Part shown: one piece after another, positions 1-8,744 of the stretch
Layout: every line of letters starts with the position of its first letter
Numbering within the stretch: the first letter of the stretch is position 1
Assembly: GCA_018296165.2 (NCBI GenBank)
Contig: JACKQL020000134.1
Location: 1 to 64,000 of the forward strand
Length of the DNA: 64,000 bases
Reading direction: 5' to 3'
Origin: Termitomyces sp. T153
Lineage: Eukaryota > Basidiomycota > Agaricomycetes > Agaricales > Lyophyllaceae
Made by a program: the position numbers and the translations under genes
The notes under the pieces: model-generated
The model's database searches: none
What the model was told of the DNA's origin: nothing
Seen by the model: only the letters and a program-made list of their open reading frames with translations

Positions 1-1752
1 CAAAGAGGCCATTATCTGAGGATCAAGCCTGGGATTGTTCTGTTGACGAAAAGCCAATTGCTGATTGTGATTGTAAAAGTAGAGCTGTGCATATACAGGC
101 AGATTGCCTTCAATAGGAAGCAAGGCACCTGTCAAATGATATAGTTCTCCATTGATCCTAAAGCTGTATGGTCCAGGTGCATTGGTAATAGCATGGTCAA
201 TTTTGACTCCCAAAGATGTGAATGCAAAGGCTGCATTGTATTGATGGATTGATGTTTTAAAAGTGTTAGAGAGAGGATGATGCCCATGGAGCAGGTTCAG
301 TAAATCTGCTGGAGCATCTCAAAGCCTGGGCAAATTTACTTGGCCTTGTAAGCAGCACATGCCAAACTTTGGGCTGTTTCTAGTAGACTTGGTGAGCTTT
401 TCAGCATCAAAATGTAAAGCTTGGCAGTGTGGACATATGACAGTCAGAGGACCAAGATAGTGTGGAGGGTGTTCAATCAAGTAAGGTTGCCTTCCTCTTG
501 GAACAGGCTGAATAGGACCAAGCTGTGGTGGAATAGGAAGCTCAAGGGGAGGCTGTTCAGCAGGATCTTGTAGTCCTGCTGGATGGTTGGGTAGGGCAGG
601 GTCCAAGTCTTCTGCAGGTCTCTGTTGAGCAGGATCAACATATTCCAAGCCATCATCAGAAGACATGTCATCCTGAGGACCCAATGGATCATCAAGGGGA
701 GGATCCAATTGCTCTGCTAGTTGATGTTGAGCAGGATCAACATATTCCAAGTCATCCTCAGAAGGTATATCATTCTGAGGACCTAAATCGTTGAAATATT
801 CTTCCAGATCAGCTTCATGTTGCTGTTCCCAGCCCTGAAAGATTCTTTGAGCCATAGCTGCATTCAAAGGCCTATGTTCAGGATTCAAATCAATATGCTA
901 TTGAACTTTGTTAATTAAAGTAGCATTTTGAAGTAGTCTTGAACTGACCTCTGCTCTGAATAGCTCTTCTTCCTGTCTTGCTCTCTCCTGTCTTTCCTGG
1001 CTCAAAATAGCCAATGCCTGTTGCCTTTCCTGATCTTGTCTCAGTCTTTGTTGCTCTTGCAACACTGCTAGTGCCCCTTGTTGTTGCCTCTCCTGCTCTG
1101 TACCCATAACAATATGCCTTAGCCTTTGTTGCTCTTGCAAGATTGCCAGTGCCTGCTCTTGTTGCCTCTGTCTCAGCCTTTGTTGCTCTTCCAACAGTGC
1201 TTGGGGAGCAAGTGGAGCTGGTACCATTATAAGCTCTGGTAAAAGAGGATTTCTGACCCTTCTATATACAGGAGCAGACAACAGTGGCACCATTCTAGGT
1301 AAGGGATTCTGTAAAGGGGCATTCCATCCTTCAGGTAAAACAGTTTCAGGAATGACCATAGAGAATGGATCATCAGCAGGTGCTAACTGCCTAATAGGTC
1401 TTCCTGAAGAGCCAGAAGTGGTAGCTATAAATTGGTGATTAAGCCTCAATCCCCCAGATCCTATATCCCCAGATCCCATAGATTGATTGTTACCCCCAGT
1501 TCCCATACCCCTAGATCCCATAGATTGATTGTGACCCCCAGTTCCCATACCCCCAGGCCTCAATTGAAGTGGTGGGACAACCACAGTATTGATCTGTTCT
1601 AAAGATCTATTGTTTCTATTTGCACAATGATCATCAGGATCTGTCATTTGTAACTGTTCAAGTCTCCTCTGAATCCTAGCTTGTTGCCTTTGGCTTTCAG
1701 GAGTAGTAGGTGGTTGCCTGAAACATCCATTGTTGAGCAATTTAACAGTCAA
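1..1752 (-). pseudogene. Helitron helicase-like protein, N-terminal part (runs off left edge)
   Basis: One minus-strand frame runs from 1752 to position 1, broken by a TAG at 898-900 and a TGA at 319-321. Both are one transition from a sense codon (CAG, CGA). The first 280 residues are Gln/Arg-rich with repeated LQEQQRLR-type units (probable coiled coil) and a short Gly/Met repeat (MGTGG, NQSMGS). After the first stop comes an acidic stretch with a duplicated YVDPAQ segment, then a CPHCQALHF...FGMCC zinc-binding motif. After the second stop comes the conserved QYNAAFAFTSLG...GPYSFRINGELYH...YAQLYFYN region, which is diagnostic of the segment ahead of the Helitron Rep domain. Rep and helicase domains would lie beyond the left edge. 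No in-frame ATG exists at the 5' end (the frame opens at TTG), so the true start is in an unseen upstream exon or is lost. In Helitrons this protein nicks DNA and drives rolling-circle transposition. This copy is inactive as read. Confidence 0.85.
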
Positions 1753-2124
1753 AAACCATTAAAATTGACTTGCATGATGAGATATTTGATGTATGAATAG
1801 CTCAATGTGGTTAAGGAGTTACTAATAAGCTTGTTAGTCAACATCAAATCAATCAATAGATGTGACAAAACATACTTTGTCATGTGGCCTCCTTTCCACA
1901 ACCTCGGAAATGCCCATTGTTTGGTCATATTGTGTCAAAAAACACGCAAGGCATGAAAAACAGTGTCCACTAAATTGCGTTTGGCCTTTTTGACACCTGC
2001 AGACTATCTGGCATGTTTCACACATAGTCAAAAGATTGCATATATGTATTAAAGCTGTCTACTGTAATTTTTCTTCAAGAAAACATGTTCAAATGGCCAA
2101 AAACAGCCAACTTGTATCATGTTC
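1753..2124 (-). other. Helitron 5' flank, non-coding or upstream exon
   Basis: This is AT-rich sequence between the Helitron frame and the shared block. Positions 2010-2065 recur at about 17,700-17,750 (TTTCACACATAGTCAAAAGA and following), so it belongs to the transposon family. A 60-codon Cys-rich minus-strand frame (1849-2031, CETCQIVCRC...CFSCLAC) lies here and could be an upstream exon, but no splice pair was established. Confidence 0.4.
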
Positions 2125-2296
2125 ACCTTTAAAAGGCAATTCTTATGTAAGAATTGGTCAGCATTAGTCAGGCTTACTTCAGCAGAATCCCAAAAAGTCA
2201 TTGCATATATAGGCACAGCCACTTTCCCATGTCCATCATCACATATATTATAGACAAGCTATGCCCCGTGCCTTTGGCATGGGCCTGTAGCTCTTG
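2125..2296. repeat. Shared Helitron-associated block, copy i, with terminal hairpin
   Basis: Nearly identical to 4122-4289 and recognisably related to 17,785-17,905. It contains a short perfect inverted repeat (arms CAATTCTTA/TAAGAATTG, 2137-2156). It ends in a longer imperfect hairpin at 2255-2296 with inner arms GCCCCGTGCC / GGCATGGGC and outer arms AAGCTA/TAGCTC. GC-rich hairpins of this kind mark Helitron 3' ends, but no CTRR terminus was fixed here. Confidence 0.75.
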
Positions 2297-2645
2297 CTTC
2301 ATCCCAGACCCAACCGAACAAAGTGAGGTTGGGTCCTTGATATTCTACTCAATGCTTCATCCCAGACCCAACCTCACTTCATTTGGTTAGGTCCTTGTAT
2401 TTCAAACTTAATGCTTCATCCCAGACCCAACCTCACTTTGTTCGGTTAGGTCCTTGTAATTCAAACTTAATGCTTCATCCCAGACCCAACCTCACTTTGT
2501 TCAGTTAGGTCTTTGTATTTCAAACTCAATGCTAAATCCCAGACCCAACCTCACTTCATTCAGTTAGGTCTTTGTATTTCAAACTCAATGCTAAGTCCCA
2601 GACCCAACCTCACTATATTTGGTTAGGTCTTTGTATTTTGTCAAC
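2297..2645. repeat. 59-bp minisatellite, array 1 (about 6 units)
   Basis: Tandem units start with CCCAGACCCAACCTCACTT and contain GGTTAGGTC and TTGTATTTCAAAC. Unit starts fall at about 2361, 2420, 2479, 2538 and 2597, a 59-bp period. The first unit (about 2300) has its central segment inverted between GACCCAACC and GGTTGGGTC. The array begins directly after the hairpin of copy i. Confidence 0.9.
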
Positions 2646-3884
2646 TCAATGCCAAGATCCAAACTCAACCTCAGTTTGTCTTTTATCCCAGACCTAACTG
2701 AACAAAAGCTGACTTTGGTCTTTCTTTTTTAAATCAATGTGTTGATAGTCCTGTCATTGTCAATGTCAGTAGACATAAGTCTTTACTATGATTTCAATTA
2801 TATTTCACTCAATCAAATGAACTTTCCTTTATAAGTATTCCATTATTTTTAACATAATGCTGAAATCCAGACCAAACCTCACTTTGCTTGGTTAGATTTT
2901 CAATATTCCAACTCTTGCAAGTGATTAACATTAATAGATCATCTATAATATACTTGAACATTTAGAATTATTGATCAATCAAAGTCTCCTCCACCTTCTA
3001 TCCCCTTATTACTCATGCACTTTGAAGAGCATGTTAGACAATTTTTGGACACCAAAATATACTAAAGAGAAACAAATTAGGGAAAGCAGTCTGAGTAATG
3101 AGATATCTACAATCTCATTATTGGTATCACTAAATGATACTAATACTTAGCAATCAGACCTTTGACATCACTCATCTGTTGTCTTCAACTTGATATATCT
3201 GACTATACAATTATCTAATCACAAACCATTCACCTTCAAATCAGAAATCCTGTGGATCCTCAGAAACAGGACCTAGCCTACAGCTATTAGTAGTGACCAA
3301 AAAACCTCCTGTTCCTTAACAGAGGACCATCAACTTTGCACATTCTATATTAATACTGCCTTCTGAAACTTTTTCCATCTCAAAGTAATCTTCAATGCTC
3401 TCTTCACCAATAGTAGCATACTAAATTAAATCCACCATCCTTTTTCAGGGCTGTCATAATGTAGTCAAATATCTATTGAGAGCAGGAAAAGTTGGAGATG
3501 ATCAGGAGTAAGTTGACTCTAAGACATAGGAACTGATTACTGTAAAATTATAAGAATTCACACTTTCAAGTCTGAACCATACACCTTGAAATCAGAAAGC
3601 CAGCAAACAGCTATCAGCACAGTCCAAGTATAGCTTCACTTTGTTTGGCCAGGGATTTGAATTTACAATTCAATGTTGGTACTACCTAACATCACAGAAT
3701 ACACATTCCAAGTTAGGGGATATCAGCAATCAAATTCAAGTCAGATTTATAGTCAAAACATACTGTATGTCATAAACCTCTCAAAGTCTCTCAGGAACCA
3801 TAGTTGCCTAGAAATTTACACTGGGCAACTATTCTCCTTTCCATAGAATAAGTAGAAGCTTTTAAGAGTCAGAGAAACACCTTA
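2646..3884. other. No gene seen; AT-rich spacer
   Basis: No credible coding frame. A single decayed repeat-like unit (about 2865-2905, 'AGACCAAACCTCACTTTGCTTGGTTAG') shows that the minisatellite once reached further right. Otherwise I recognise nothing. Confidence 0.5.
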
Positions 3885-4289
3885 TACCATTTTTGATCAT
3901 GGATTTCATTGTTCTGGACTTTCTTTCTTTTCCAAAGAACAGCCAGAAGTGTTGCTTGAAGAGGTACATTGAAAGACAGTACATTTTACATAAGTAATGC
4001 CTGAAAAAGGCTGAAAATTACCTGAAATATCAATCTTAATGGCTTGAAAAAACAATAGATTCATGCTATCAACCAAAGCTGTCTGTTTTTCCCTATTCAA
4101 AGTGTGAACAAAGAGCCAACTACCTTAAAAGACAATTCTTATGTAAGAATTGGTCAGCATTAGTCAGGCTTACTTCAGCAGAATCCCAAAAAGTCGTCGC
4201 ATATATAGGCACAGCCACTTTCCCACATCTGTCGTCCCATATATTATAGATGAGCTATGCCCCGTGCCTTCGGCATGGGCCTGTAGCTC
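3885..4289. repeat. Shared Helitron-associated block, copy ii, with hairpin
   Basis: Positions 3885-4050 match 17,545-17,700 (a TTTTTGATCAT start and CCTGAAATATCAA near the end). Positions 4122-4289 match copy i. The hairpin at 4252-4289 is better preserved than in copy i: GAGCTA outer arm, GCCCCGTGCC-TTC-GGCATGGGC core, TAGCTC outer arm. It is immediately followed by the second minisatellite array. Confidence 0.8.
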
Positions 4290-5224
4290 TTGCTTCATCC
4301 CAGACCCAACCTCACTTCGTTCGGTTAGGTCCTTGTATTTCAAACTTAATGCTAATTCCCAGACCCAACCTCACTTCATTTGGTTAGGTCCTTGTATTTC
4401 AAACTTAATGCTTCATCCCAGACCCAACCTCACTTCATTCAGTTAGGTCCTTGTATTTCAAACTTAATGCTAAGTCCCAGACCCAACCTCACTTTGTTTG
4501 GTTAGGTCCTTGTATTTCAAACTCAATGCTAATTCCCAGACCCAACCTCACTTCATTCAGTTAGGTCCTTGTATTTCAAACTTAATGCTAAGTCCCAGAC
4601 CCAACCTCACTTTGTTCAGTTAGGTCTTTGTATTTCAAACTCAATGCTAATTCCCAGACCCAACTTCACTTCATTCAGTTAGGTCCTTGTATTTCAAACT
4701 TAATGCTAAGTCCCAGACCCAACCTCACTTCGCTTGGTTAGGTCCTTGTATTTCAAACTTAATGCTAAGTCCCAGACCCAACCTCACTTTGTTCAGTTAG
4801 GTCTTTGTATTTCAAACTCAATGCTAATTCCCAGACCCAACTTCACTTCATTCAGTTAGGTCCTTGTATTTCAAACTTAATGCTAAGTCCCAGACCCAAC
4901 CTCACTTCGCTTGGTTAGGTCCTTGTATTTCAAACTTAATGCTAAGTCCCAGACCCAACCTCACTTTGTTCAGTTAGGTCTTTGTATTTCAAACTCAATG
5001 CTAATTCCCAGACCCAACCTCACTTCGTTCAATTAGGTCCTTGTATTTCAAACTTAATGCTAAGTCCCAGACCCAACCTCACTTTGTTCAGTTAGGTCTT
5101 TGTATTTCAAACTCAATGCTAATTTCCAGACCCAACCTCACTTTGTTCGGTTAGGTCTTTGTATTTCTAACTCAGTGCTTCATCCCAGACCCAACCTCAC
5201 TTTGTTTGGTTAGGTCCTTGTATT
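4290..5224. repeat. 59-bp minisatellite, array 2 (about 16 units)
   Basis: Same unit as array 1. First and last unit starts (about 4299 and 5184) are 885 bp apart, exactly 15 periods of 59 bp. Variants (CTAAGTCC, CTAATTCC, CTTCATCC linkers; TTTGTTCAG or TTCGCTTGG cores) alternate, giving a partial three-unit higher-order repeat from about 4590 to 5100. Confidence 0.92.
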
Positions 5225-5623
5225 TTGTTGACCAAGTGTTGCTTTTCTCTTACCATTCCATACTGTCACAACCTGCTCCCTAGACCCCGACACCGCCCCC
5301 AGCCCCCCCCTTCAATGCTCCACCAAACTCCCCAACCCTCACCCACCCTCTGCGCCCACTTCGGGCAACTCTGACACTTCTTTAGCAGACCCCGATGGCT
5401 CCTTGATCAACTCCGTCACCTTCTCCACAGCAGTTGATGCATCCCCTGAATTCCCCTGGACTCCCGAGGGTTTCCCCGACCCCGGAACAATCTGCTTTCC
5501 AACTGATCCCATCAGAATGTCACCGCAGCCTGTTCCAAGATTGCACCCAACAACCGTTGACTCCACGCAGTTCCATCGAGCCGCCGCTATATCCTCTGCC
5601 CTCCGGAGCTGCCCAGTAGTAGG

Positions 5624-5630
5624 TATATAA
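5624..5630 (+). promoter_or_regulatory. LTR TATA box
   Basis: TATATAA, 32 bp upstream of the AGTCTTGATATT segment that is complementary to the primer-binding site. The same spacing is seen in A2 (37354 to 37386). Confidence 0.75.
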
Positions 5631-5655
5631 GTCGTAGAAGAACCCCTAGTACTTT

Positions 5656-5667
5656 AGTCTTGATATT
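5656..5667 (+). other. Predicted RNA 5' end / self-primer segment
   Basis: AGTCTTGATATT is the exact reverse complement of 6216-6227. In Tf1 of fission yeast the first bases of the mRNA fold back, pair with the primer-binding site and are cleaved to give the reverse-transcription primer. The position, one TATA-to-start distance downstream of the TATA box, fits that model. The actual start site is inferred. Confidence 0.75.
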
Positions 5668-6215
5668 GCATTTACCGGTTTCCTATGTCTTGTCTCTCGT
5701 CTCGTCCCTGTCTCTATTTTTAGTTTTAAATCTACCTCTGTTCTCTGTCTCGTCTTGCCTCGTCTCTGTCTCATCTTGACCATGTATAGTTCCTTTGTCT
5801 TCCTAAGTTCCTTTCATCTCCAACAACAGTACAAACTCCGCATGCGCGCTACGACCTGAACATCCCTATGACAACCCCGGACTTCACTCCCGCTCGGCCC
5901 AAGAACACCTCACGTCTTGGCAATCTCCCATCAAACCTCCAGCTCCGCCCCCATCAACCGCGAAGCCTCCAATCACCCCGCATTCTAATTGCACGCCCAC
6001 GAACTTGCTCCGGCACCCGTCCAGGTTCAACGACAAGTATACTTGATCTTAGATGCCCCCAAGCTGCTCTGGACTTGCTTGGACTGCCCCTAGCTCCCCC
6101 TCGCAAGTCCCTCCACGTCAATACCAGATGCTTGGTTATAAGCACAGGACATCGCGTCCGCCTAGTAAGGACTCGCCAGTGTAGCTGAGCCCCCATTGTC
6201 AGTGGAACCTGACAT

Positions 6216-6227
6216 AATATCAAGACT
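6216..6227 (+). other. Primer-binding site (self-priming type)
   Basis: AATATCAAGACT, one base after the 5' LTR end. It is a 12-nt perfect complement of the LTR segment at 5656-5667. It does not begin with the TGG expected for a tRNA 3'-CCA primer site. Confidence 0.75.
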
Positions 6228-6246
6228 CCCCCTTACCCCATTCTCG

Positions 6247-8744
6247 ATGTCTGCATATAACCCTGCGTACAACCCCGCCAGCTACCTAACCAACATCTAT
6301 GGTCGACCGGTACCAGAAAACCCCTACGCCCCATTCTACCCAGGCCCTCCCACGGATCAGTATGTCCCCCGTCACTGGACCCCTGACCCCAACCAGGTGT
6401 TCTATGCCCCCTCCATCAGCCAGGGAATACCTCTGGGCTGGCACCACCCTCCCACGTTCTCCACCAATGGCAACAACCCCCGCATGTACCCCGGGGGATA
6501 TTCCATGGTGCCCCCCAACCCTGCCTACCTTCCCCCCACCCACTACTACATGTACCCAGTCCCCGCCGCAGCCCTGACCCCTCCAGGGCCTATGGACAAT
6601 TATTCCCCCCCTCATATGCTGTTCCCCGCCCAAGCCCCTCCTTCTCCCAGGCAGCAAAGGGTCAAAGTCTACACCCAACAATGCGACGAAGTCCTCCGCT
6701 TCCTCTGCCTCTCTCCCGTGGAGTTTGCAAGACGCACCCGCACCCTCCTCACCAACCTAGGCTACCCTGACACCTCCGTGACTCTGGAAGTCTGGGCGGA
6801 TCGACTCCTCAATTTCCATGAGCGCTATCTGCAAGGAAACCTCCCGGAGACTACACAAGGCACCCTGGGCATTGACAATAACTTACAGAACGAGCTCCGC
6901 ACATTGGTCAAAGAAATCCACACCAGCCTGAACCCCCACCCCTTTGAAGACCCTCTAGACCCCACCCACTCTTTCCATGTGCAACGTGGGGAGCCCGTCA
7001 GAACACAAAGCAAAGCCCCACCTTCCGTTCCCTGTCAGCAGGAAGAACTCAACGTGGCCTCCAGCATCTTGAGGAACCTCAACCCTGTGGGGAGATTGTT
7101 TGACCAACCAGCTGCCCATACCTTGGCCCTCTCTGCTCACCCTCAGGCCAACTCCATCCCCAGTGCCTTCCAAACCTGGGACCAGCCCACCGTCTCTGAA
7201 CCCCGCCCCCAATGGCCACCCCCACATGTCGATGACGACAACTGGACTCTCTCCTACATCGACGAGCCTGGTAACCCTGCCGACGAGCATGCCCCACGCA
7301 ATGGACCTCCACGAGACCGACCCCCCCACTTTGACCTCCACGCTCCTCGTGTCAATGCCCCTCCACCCCGTCCCAACGCCCTGGTCCCCCCACAACAGCC
7401 CATAGGTCCTGGAGCGCCCCGACCACCCTTCTTTACCAACCATCCTTGTCTCCCACCCACTCTGCTGCCTAACCCTCCCACCGACGCAAATTATTTTGGA
7501 CCCCCCACCCCCAGGGGACCCCCTCAATGGGCCCCGGGGCCTGCCCCAGGCAATGCGGGTCAACCCCCTGGCAGAGGGCCACCCAACGGTGGACCCCCTG
7601 GGGGATGGGGCCTGGCAATGGACAACTTCCCCCCCCAGTGTGGAAATGGGAACAACTACTATTACTACTACAACGCTGGACCCCCACCCCGAGCTCAAAA
7701 TCCACAGGACAATACCCGTGACACACTGGCCTGGGAGGGTAAGCTCGACATTCAGAAACCCAAAACCTTCACCAGCTGTGACCCCTGGAAGTGGCGAATC
7801 TTTCTAACCCAGTGTCTGACTATGTTCCTAGCTAAGCCAATCACCTTCCAACTTGAGAGCTCACAAGTGGTCTTTGCCGCGTCATATTTACAGGGTATCG
7901 CCTTCAATCATTACACTGCGCTACTCCAGTTCGACCCCAACAACCCCATGCTCTCCAATTGGCTTGTTTTCACCCAGGAATTCTCGAGTAAGTTCAGCAT
8001 CTTTGACACCATAGTGGAGGTGGAGGAAAATCTCTTCAAATGCACGACAATGAACACTTCACGACCTTTATTGTACAGTTTGAACGGGAAGCCTACAAGA
8101 CCAGCTGGAACTACAACGCTCTCCGATTCACCCTCCATTGCGCCCTGCCCCAATGAATCAAGGACGTCCTTCACCTTGCACCCAAGCAAACCACCTACGA
8201 TGGGTACAAGGCACTCGTTACCCAGGTCGACCAACGTTACTGGGAAGATCGCAGCAAAAACACGGCACCCCGGACCCCCTGGAATGCCTCCGGTAACACC
8301 AACTGGCAGGCTGGAGCAACCAACAGCGTTCAGTCCTCAATCCCCACTAACCCTGCCAACCCTGCACCCCATTTTCCCTTGGGCCGAGGGATTACCAGCA
8401 CCAACCCACCTCAGGGGCAACGTCCGCTGGCCCAGCTCAACACCGCCAACCTCCATGAAACCCCAGAACTCTTGGACACCAACCCCAATGACCACGACAA
8501 CATTCTGGACCCTGCCAATGACCAGGAAGCCTTATGCGCAAACAGGATCCGGGATAGCCCATGGATTGACGTGCCGGAGGAAATGCAGGAGAAGCAATGG
8601 AAGGAGGGCGCATGCATCCTATGTGGTGAGCAGGGACACTTTATTCGCAGTTGTCCTAAACAACAGGTGATGGGATGTGCCGTGTGGACAATTGATGGAG
8701 AAGACTGTAACTACCAGTTTACGGAAAATGAGTCGGTGGTTTAG
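6247..8744 (+). pseudogene. gag: A1 Gag, frameshifted
   Basis: Starts at ATG 6247 (MSAYNPAYNP), 20 nt after the primer site. A2 has the same start. The first 500 residues are very rich in Pro, Tyr, Asn and Gly, with a run of five Tyr and a PPGRGPPNGGPPGGWG-type segment. A capsid-like stretch follows (DPWKWRIFLTQCL...FTQEFSSKF). Compared with A2, a 7-bp deletion near 8037 shifts the frame. The correct frame resumes after it and contains a single zinc knuckle CILCGEQGHFIRSC (CX2CX4HX4C, about 8612-8655), ending at TAG 8742-8744. Gag would package the RNA and form the particle. Total about 830 codons, close to the 830 codons of A2 gag. Except for the frameshift the sequence is well preserved. 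Confidence 0.88.

Larger units (their letters stand above)
5264..6214 (+). repeat. A1 5' LTR
   Basis: 951 bp, TGTCACAACC...GGAACCTGACA, matching 15222-16154 along its whole length. A TATA box at 5624 and the R start at 5656 divide it into U3 and R-U5. Confidence 0.96.

Noticed and set aside
1849..2031. Small Cys-rich protein gene
   Set aside because: 60 codons, no supported start or splice sites, overlaps transposon flank. Kept only as a possible upstream exon of the Helitron protein.
2154..2390. Plus-strand frames running from the hairpin block into the minisatellite (also at 4150-4446)
   Set aside because: Short and composed largely of repeat units. Their similarity is explained by the duplicated block rather than by a gene.
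2297..5224. CRISPR-like array (regular repeats)
   Set aside because: Repeat units are contiguous 59-mers without unique spacers, in a eukaryotic transposon context. It is a minisatellite.
5339..6223. Reading frames of 61-106 codons on both strands inside the A1 LTR, repeated in the 3' LTR
   Set aside because: They lie across TATA box, R and U5, are not conserved in frame between the LTRs of A1 and A2, and have no domain.
6286..7807. Long minus-strand and alternative-frame reading frames (up to 247 codons) across A1 gag
   Set aside because: They follow from the GC/Pro-rich gag codons, have no recognisable domains, and the equivalent region of A2 does not keep them open. Gag in the plus frame is conserved.
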